Below the pieces are notes generated by a model. It made no database searches, had not been told where the DNA came from, and saw only the letters and a program-made list of their open reading frames with translations. This document shows positions 57,267 to 64,000 of a DNA stretch of 64,000 nucleotides, in pieces (position 1 is the first letter of the stretch; the number at the start of each line of letters is the position of its first letter). This stretch comes from Tethya wilhelma (taxonomy: Eukaryota > Porifera > Demospongiae > Tethyida > Tethyidae). Made by a program: the position numbers and the translations under genes. The stretch is taken from contig CAXIPT010000008.1 in NCBI GenBank assembly GCA_964030475.1, forward strand, positions 418,072 to 482,071, read 5' to 3'.

Positions 57267-60200
57267 TCCAGTGTTTCTCTACTCTCCTACTTAGTGCTAT
57301 CTTCTCTCCTACTTCAGTACAGACAGGCTGTGTGAGTGCTATCTTGGCCAAGTCAGCCTTCACAGCACTCACACGACCACCTGTTGATAACGATCCAATA
57401 TTTACCATCAGGACCTCATTCTTGGTCAGCTTTTGGACCTGCCAAGAGAGAAGAGAGTACACCATTATTATTATAGCGAGTGGACTTGGGGAACATTAAA
57501 CTGGCAAATTGGGTATTTTTCTTCAAAAACAAATGACACATCAAAGAAAGTTTTTGAGGAGTTAATGCTGTGAAAACGACTTAAAATCATATTCTATACC
57601 TCCCTAACAACCACACACAAACACACAGACGTGATTGCAAACCTTGGCTCCTTTCTTGTCTCCTTCCATTCTAACTCCTAGCAGTCGTCTTAGCAAGAAA
57701 TAGCTGATCTCCAACTCCACATAGATGTCGGGCAGTGCTCCAACTGCTCCTAGCACCTGACCAACCAGCCGATCAGCTCGGCACAGGGTGGGATCAATCT
57801 TAGTACCTACACCTGCAAGGTGTGCATTAAATAGAAAAGTCTCAGGCACTCAAATCATACAGATACATATAATATCCACATATTGCTACAACAAAAGGTA
57901 TAGCTCTTTATAAAATATATCTGATCTGACTCTTTACCTATGAGCCCTCCTGGGACAGCATATTGGAGTTCATTCTGTTCAGCAAACAGAGATACAATTC
58001 GTGAAAAGATTGGAATACATTGGATCTTTCCATCTTCAGTCTTAGAGACGATTCCCGGGCGAACCTCAATCTCTTGACCAACCTGAGAGAGAGATAGAAG
58101 GAAGGAAAAGTTGGAACAAATCTAACAATTTTTTTTAGATGTATAAAAGATTTAAAAGAAAACTTGCATGAATCTAGAAATTTAAATTTACAAAACATTT
58201 TATGACTTACTTTCAGTACCCCTCTAAGAATACTCCCACCTGCCACACCCCCTTTCAGCTCGTCGACCTCTGCACCTGGTTTATTGACATCAAAGGATCG
58301 TATGACGATGAGGCGTGGCTGGGAGGTGAAGTCCCGGACCGGGATGGGAATCTTCTTGGTAATGTATTCACAGATCACTTCGATGTTGTACTTGAGCTGG
58401 GCTGAGATTGGAATGATGGGGGCCCCTTCTGCTACAGTACCTGTGTGCATGTGTGATGGTATGGAGGAGTGAAGGTGTGGAGGAGTGATGGTGTGATAGT
58501 GTGGAGGAGTGATAGTGTGATAGTGTGGAGGAGTGATAGTGTGACAATATGACAGTGTGTAGGAGTGATGGTGTGATAGTGTGAAGGAATGATTGTGTGA
58601 CAATGTGAAGGTTAAAGGTATAAGAGCATGGAGAAGTGATGGAATGTGCATTTCTGCTCTAACAAATGGGATGAGATTTCCACAGTGGTCCAAGGCCCAT
58701 TCTCTTTACTCTTACCTTGTACAAATTTCAGTATCTCTTGGTATTGGTCTTTAGCTTGTGTGTCACGAATGAGATCAATCTTGTTCTGGAGAATGATGAT
58801 GTGTTTCAGTTTCATGATCTCGATGGCCGCCAGATGTTCTGACGTCTGAGGCTGAGGACAGGACTCATTGCCAGCTGCAATGGGTTAAGAATCACCAATA
58901 AAATTATACTATGAATTAGCAGGGTGAGTGAGAATCAAGTCTTGTTCCCACGCTTTCTAGCAGTGTGCTGCTCTTGCTCAATAGTTGATATTATTACATT
59001 GACCATCTTTACCAGACATTTGGTAAAGATTGTCAACATAATAAAGCAGAAGGCCTGGGAACGAGGCTAAGAGAATCATGAAGCATACTTGAACAAAACC
59101 ATAGAGCACTTGGTTGTGATATCGGCACCACTGATTATATTGTTAGACCAGAAAAATCTCAAGCTAGATGTATACTATGTGATTTTCCTAAAATTTTGCC
59201 ACACATAATTATTGATTGGCAGTTCTACAAAATTTATAGGCTTTATTTCAGACTCCTATGTTACACTTTGTACATGTATTAGAGGTAAGGATGGGCATTC
59301 CATTGGCTCACCTATTAACAGTAGTGCAGCATCCATAACAGCTGCTCCATTCAACATGGTGGCCATGAGAATATCGTGACCAGGACAATCCACAAATGAC
59401 ACATGCCTGCATCACACACACACACACATACAATATTAGCAGAGAGCACAATTCACTGCTATCATAAAGAATGTCGCATAAAGAGACATTAATTTTTGTT
59501 ACAGATACAAGTACAAACTATTCACCACTGCATTACTGGGCATGATTACACCCACTACACAAACACACACATAGACCTTCCTCTGCACACAAACACACCT
59601 GAGTAGTCTGAAGCTTCCTGAGCAGCCAGGTCTACTGCAAGGAAACACGTCTTCCTTGTTACTGCTACAGGATATGAAGCGTCCGGGACGTGGACAACGA
59701 TCATTGTCACATTTATATACCTATGACGTAAGAACTATTACGATAATGATGGTTTCTCTAATTATGAGATATCAAAAGTAATATCAAAATTAATGGTGTA
59801 ATTGTTAAGTGATGTGTGTGAGCTGTGTATACTGTACCTTTGCATTGGCATAGCCTAGTTTAATGGTGATATTTCTGACCAGTTCATTCTTAAATCGAAC
59901 AGTCTGCATTAAAGATACATTTACACAGACACCTTCAACATTATACATAGTCACCAATAAAACTCAACACCCTTGGCTAGCAGGGTCGAGCAAAAATTAT
60001 TAACCATAAACAAAAGTTTAAAACTACTAATTTCTTTCCTACTCATTTGCTACATAAGACAAACCTGTACTCCAGAAATAGCCTTCACAACTGTTGATTT
60101 ACCGTGAGCTACATGTCCAATAGTACCTACACAAATATGTACAACGGAACTATTGTCAACATGGTGTGCATTAATTGAGGCAGTTCAGCTGTTACAACCA

Positions 60201-60864
60201 CAGCAACACTGACCGATGTTGATGGTAGCCTGTCGGCTGATCACTTCAGGTGATAACGGATTCAATTTCGATTCATCCTAATGTAAAGCAGAGGGATAAA
60301 CGCTTCAACCACAATACAAATCTAACACATGTATAAGGTATATGTAACACTGAGTGATATACACACACATGCATATATGTACTCATACACACACATAACG
60401 TAATACAATTTATGTTTGTGCTCTACAATGGGAAGAGTATACTTCCATGTATCAAGGTAGCTAACTGAAACCACAATAATCTAAAGAGGAACACACACAC
60501 ACACAACGTACACACATCACTAGACGGTTAAATTTATGAATGCTCCGCACATAAGACTAAAATTACACAGCAACCTTACGATATTATCCCTCACTTTATG
60601 GACATATACAGAGAGGCTTTATTTTCTATGGGTGGAATTAAACCATAGTGCATCAAATTAAAACTGTGATCAAATAGTGACACCCAACACATGTACTTGG
60701 AGGGAATAAGGGTAGATCTTGGAAGGATAGTAGACGATATTGCGGTGGAATTGACCAGACTGTACACTCACCAGTGTGCTGAGGTCCTGGATGGCCAGAT
60801 GCGGCCGTGCAGTCGTTGACGGTGCCTCTCCAGGCTCAGCGGGTGTGCCTCCTCCACTTGCCAT
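57067..60864 (-). CDS. EIF2S3: Translation initiation factor eIF2 subunit gamma
   Basis: Twelve exons: 60864-60772, 60277-60214, 60126-60065, 59903-59838, 59721-59598, 59406-59312, 58874-58716, 58440-58211, 58082-57938, 57812-57643, 57438-57266 and 57142-57067. It is the GTP-binding core of eIF2, which brings Met-tRNAi to the 40S subunit. Motifs: P-loop GHVAHGKST, switch II VDCPGHD, NKID (LQNKIDLI), [10 protein letters not shown], a four-Cys zinc knuckle (CDNDRC ... CSRPGC), [40 protein letters not shown] and the end [20 protein letters not shown]. The N-terminus [18 protein letters not shown] is lineage-variable, then [11 protein letters not shown]. It is complete and shares its promoter region with CHORDC1. 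Confidence 0.95.
57218..57263. repeat. (TC)n tract in eIF2-gamma intron
   Basis: TC repeat directly next to the splice donor of the eleventh exon (GA on the coding strand). Confidence 0.9.
58447..58620. repeat. Minisatellite in eIF2-gamma intron
   Basis: Degenerate tandem units such as GTGTGGAGGAGTGATAGTGT with a period of roughly 22-30 bp, five to seven units. On the minus strand it makes a long open His/Thr-rich frame that is not coding. Confidence 0.8.
58937..59070. repeat. Foldback/MITE-like element in eIF2-gamma intron
   Basis: Left end AGTCTTGTTCCCACGCTTTC pairs roughly with GGCCTGGGAACGAGGCT at the right. The centre ACCATCTTTACCAGACATTT is followed by a partial inverse TGGTAAAGAT. 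Similar ends are seen at 24013 and 46001-46078. Confidence 0.5.
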
Positions 60865-60999
60865 TTCGGGTTTTAGCTCGATCTCGCGAACACGTGCTCA
60901 CGTGAGCCACCACGTGGTTTATTTAGTGGAAGCTGCTTCGAATTTGTGGTATTTACCAGACTGAAGACGTAGACAGACCTGAGCCATCAACAATAATCA
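60865..60999. promoter_or_regulatory. Bidirectional promoter with three CACGTG E-boxes
   Basis: Only 135 bp separate the start codons of eIF2-gamma (minus) and CHORDC1 (plus), so both 5' UTRs and the core promoter must lie here. CACGTG occurs at 60891-60896, 60899-60904 and 60911-60916, and TCTCGCGA at 60882-60889. CACGTG is bound by bHLH-ZIP factors (Myc/Max, USF, MITF type), and TCTCGCGA is a known housekeeping promoter motif in animals. No TATA box is evident. Use of the motifs here is inference. Confidence 0.7.
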
Positions 61000-62925
61000 T
61001 GAGTACAGAAATAGAAGCAACAGAGGGTGCAGAGTTACAGCAGTGCTACAACAAGGGCTGTGGAATGAAGTTCAAACCAGAGGAGAACAATGAGAGTAAG
61101 AACATTACAAATTATATCTATGGCAGAGTCAGTTTTCAGCACAGAACTTCCTCTCAAGAATTTTAATATTAGTACACACACTTGTACTATATCCGTATAT
61201 CTTGTTGCAGGTGCCTGTCAGTACCACCCCGGTGTACCAGTGTTCCATGATGCTATGAAGGTATCCTCAATTCTAATTCAGATTCTCTTACCACTAGAAA
61301 TTTCGAAATATAAAGTCACCCACTTACTACCTGTGGCCACTGCATACACATTTAGGGATGGTCGTGTTGTAAAAAGAGAAGTACCGATTTTACTACTTTT
61401 CTCAACATGCCTGTGAGTTGAGCTGTCAGTTTGGATGTGTTTTCACATTGTTCTTGTGTGTGACTACATGTAAATACAGGGTTGTGAAACAGGCCCCCAT
61501 AATCCAGTCAAACCACCTGAACCAGAAAAACCAGTCGTCGAACCACTGAAGCCTGGAGAGGTCTGGCAGTGAGGAGACTACTGTGCATGTATTGATAATA
61601 TTTCACATCAGCATATTTACTAACCTCTAGGAGATTATCGTCAAAGCTCCATTACCTCCAACTGCTAGACAAATCAGCGAAAGACCTCCGTAAGTTGATG
61701 AGTGGAATCAGAGTGAATTCACGATACCACATCACTGTGTGTTTGTTGTTTGGTTTCTATAGAGATGATCTTCCGATGGAGAAGCTGAGGCTAACTGTGT
61801 CGGGTTCTCTGAAGAGGCTGTTGAAGAAACTCCAGGAACAAGAAGCAGAGGAGAAGGCTAAAGGAGAAGATGTGAAATCGAAAGATGGAGAAGGTAGATT
61901 GATTGAAGAGAGAACTGTTTGTATCCAGAGTATTACTGCCCGTACACATACAGGTGCAGAAGGTGAAGTGAAGATTGGTACCAAATGCACCAACTACGGT
62001 TGCAATGATGTGAGTGTCAGGCTGTGCAAGTGCAAGTCAAAAATAAAATAAAGCCATGACATTGGGTTTTGCAGGTGTCAGGATTCTTGTGTCAATTATG
62101 TTGTTTGTATGTAGATCTACATTGGTCCTGACAGTAATTTCACTCGCTGCCAACATCATCCAGGAGTAGCCATCTTCCATGATGGGTGAGTAGTAGGTAG
62201 CATTTTATGGTGTTATCTTCCTTTGCTCACTTGTGTTTTTCTCTGTCCATCCACATAGCTACAAGTTCTGGAGCTGTTGTCAAAGACGAACGTCCGACTT
62301 TCATGAGTTTGAGAGACAAGAGGGGTGTACGACTGGAGACCACGTGTGGATAAAGGTACGTGAGTGTGAAAGGAGGGTTAACTCATCTGTGTGATCCTTG
62401 TAAAATTTTGTGTCTTTCCTTTTCTTCACCTCAGCCTCTTGCTAGCACTGAGAAGTGCAGATATGACTGGCATCAGACTGGATCACTGGTCGTCATCTCC
62501 CTCTATGTGAAAGCTTCTGTCCCAGAAACTGCAACTATCGAAGCCAACCCCACTCGAGTAAGAACCTCCTCTTCTCGAGTACAGTGTTCCAATTAAGTGA
62601 AATATGGTGTGTAAAATTATTATTATTATTATTACGACTTGGTTGTGTCTTGTTCAGGTTCAAGTTTCATTTGCGTACAACAATGGAAAGAGTGAATGTA
62701 AGATGGAGTATAATCTTTATGGGGTGAGTAGCTTAAAGAAAAATTAATGTGGCATCTTCTTTCATCTGGTGGTGTGTATTGTGTTTGTTGTATATTTAGG
62801 TTATTGATCCTGCTAAGAGCTCTGTAGAATTATTAGCTAATAAAGTTGAACTAAAGCTAAGAAAAGCAGACCCTGCCAGTTGGCCTTCTCTGGAAGTTAA
62901 ACAGACAGTCCCGCCAAAGAACTAG
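61000..62925 (+). CDS. CHORDC1: CHORD-containing protein 1 (Morgana)
   Basis: About eleven exons, from [10 protein letters not shown] (61000) to the stop at 62923-62925. [19 protein letters not shown] ... [15 protein letters not shown] / [12 protein letters not shown] ... GCETGPH. A Pro-rich linker follows ([10 protein letters not shown]). [18 protein letters not shown] ... [14 protein letters not shown] ... [14 protein letters not shown] ... GCTTGDH. A CS domain follows ([19 protein letters not shown] ... [19 protein letters not shown] ... [14 protein letters not shown]). CHORD-CS proteins are Hsp90 co-chaperones that bind zinc through the Cys/His pairs; all are visible. It is complete and has the usual domain order. 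It is divergent from eIF2-gamma with a common promoter. Confidence 0.92.
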
Positions 62926-63097
62926 CTATAGTCTTATCTAGAAACTGCTACATTTTAATTTTTCTGCTGAATTCATTTTGCTGTTGTTTACTGCGCATGC
63001 GTACGCTGCAGGCATTGATTTGGGGTGGGTGTGGTTCATGATATTGAGATAGAGCTAGAGAGAGGACAGTCACTGTCAGATCTAGAGTTGGGTGCAG

Positions 63098-63973
63098 AAT
63101 GGAGCTAGACCACCAGCTTGAGCTAATTTACAATTTCAAGGAACTTTTGATACGTTCAGGCAAATTTCTCTTGAAAAGGAGCAGCAGCCAGATGGACAGT
63201 CAATTCATAAATGGATCTGGTCACAGTTTACCCCTGTGTCAATCCCTAAGCTAGGTTCCCATGTGACTGTTGTGAGACAGGGATTGAGAGAGACAGGGGT
63301 TCTAAAAGAATGGCCAAGAGTGTTCAGGCAAAGGATCTATCAATTTGCAATCAACAAGGAAGAAAATTGTATAATGAATGCAATCTTCAAATTGAAAGAT
63401 GAATCACTGTATGAAAAGGCTGTTACTGATAGGCTTGCTCTAGCTGAGCTTGACCCTGCTACAGACATGGAATGTATGGATGGTTGTGGTGTGTTTTGGG
63501 AGTATCTCACCGAATCAAAGCGGTTTCATGGACGTATGAAAGAGGGAATGTGTCGAATTGCCAGTAAATTTTATCCTGGCAAGACCATTATTGTATCTGA
63601 TGATATCTACATTGGACAAGATGAATTGTGGACTTTAGATCGTGGCATGGACACTGATGGGAACAAGATGTTTGGCTATGAAAGCGATATTCACCATAAA
63701 TTTGTTCGCTGCACGTTTTATTCTGGGAAAGTAGTTGAAAAAGGAATTGAACGGATGATAGAATTGCACAATCAAAAGGGAATGCTAGTGCTTAACAACA
63801 GATATTCTCTGGAGCTGTGCCATGTATCCACCGAAGACGATATGGAGATTCTTTCACTGACACTGCTTCGAGATGAGATAACTGTGGGAGTGGCCAAAGC
63901 TAGTGCTGCTTCTACTTCTATTGGCCTAATGGTTGAGAACATAGAGATTTTTTTATCATTGAAGGCTAACTAA
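63098..63973 (+). CDS. CpeT/CpcT-like protein, single exon, possible frameshift near the start
   Basis: From 63236 an intronless frame runs to 63973. It contains the CpeT/CpcT-type blocks GCGVFWEYLTESKRFHGRM ... GKTIIVSDDIYIGQDELWTL and DRGMDTDGNKMFG. In cyanobacteria this family is a bilin lyase for phycobiliproteins; eukaryotic homologues exist but their role is not settled. The same frame is open further upstream (GTFDTFRQISLEKEQQ, about 63140-63190) but lacks an ATG there. A likely start ATG at 63098 (MELDHQLELIYNF) is in another frame and would join after a 1-bp change at about 63140. Either a frameshift error or a real lesion, or the short form starts at 63236. About 290 aa if joined. 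Confidence 0.6.
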
Positions 63974-64000
63974 GACTTAGTGTTGAAATATGCACAAGAC

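Noticed and set aside
57938..58693. Long minus-strand open frame with His/Thr/Pro repeats
   Set aside because: It joins two eIF2-gamma exons through intronic minisatellite sequence; the splice sites at 58440 and 58211 explain it better.

Overview
This is eukaryotic, metazoan DNA. The genes have many short exons with GT/AG introns, and there are abundant (CA)n/(TC)n microsatellites, short inverted-repeat elements and Penelope-like retroelement remains. The gene set (Still life/TIAM RhoGEF, paracaspase, macoilin, SMC6, eIF2-gamma, CHORD protein, a ZU5-type protein, a CpeT-like protein) fits an early-branching animal. The compact genes and the small 'TACCGTATAGC'-type inverted-repeat elements make a demosponge my best guess, but the sequence does not prove the taxon.

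The window looks like a scaffold made of contigs joined by single n's (7010, 12065, 19726, 31274, 42890) and one n-run (24508-24544). Duplicated ends show that the order is not fully reliable. The piece 7011-12064 repeats the right end of the piece before 42890 and the left end of the piece after it, so it most likely belongs at 42890. When moved there, it joins the two halves of one gene: a Still life/TIAM-type Rac exchange factor (N-terminal half 9106-11996, C-terminal half 42956-49233).

Layout: 1-7009 holds a paracaspase (MALT1-like) fragment, two Penelope-like 3' ends, a decayed importin-9 copy and a MITE. 7011-12064 holds a Rab exon copy and the Still life N-terminus. 12066-19725 holds the macoilin C-terminus, an SMC6 copy without its first exon, and a fragment of a possible membrane protein. 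19727-24507 holds the N-terminal half of a second, diverged SMC6 copy and the first of six tandem genes for an unrecognised multi-pass membrane protein with a secreted-type ectodomain. 24545-38545 holds the other five copies, interrupted by duplicated and partly inverted Rab 3' exons. 39219-41195 is the intact five-exon Rab GTPase. 42891-64000 holds the Still life C-terminus, a PH-BTK/WD40/ZU5-like protein whose first two exons are duplicated together with the end of Still life, eIF2-gamma and CHORDC1 in a head-to-head pair, and a CpeT/CpcT-like protein.

The Rab, the Still life RhoGEF, the paracaspase and the PH-BTK protein are signalling genes, but I see no evidence that neighbours act in one pathway. 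The eIF2-gamma/CHORDC1 pair is the only arrangement where shared regulation is clearly suggested (135 bp between start codons, three CACGTG boxes). The most novel material is the six-copy membrane-receptor-like array and the PH-BTK + WD40 + ZU5-like fusion.
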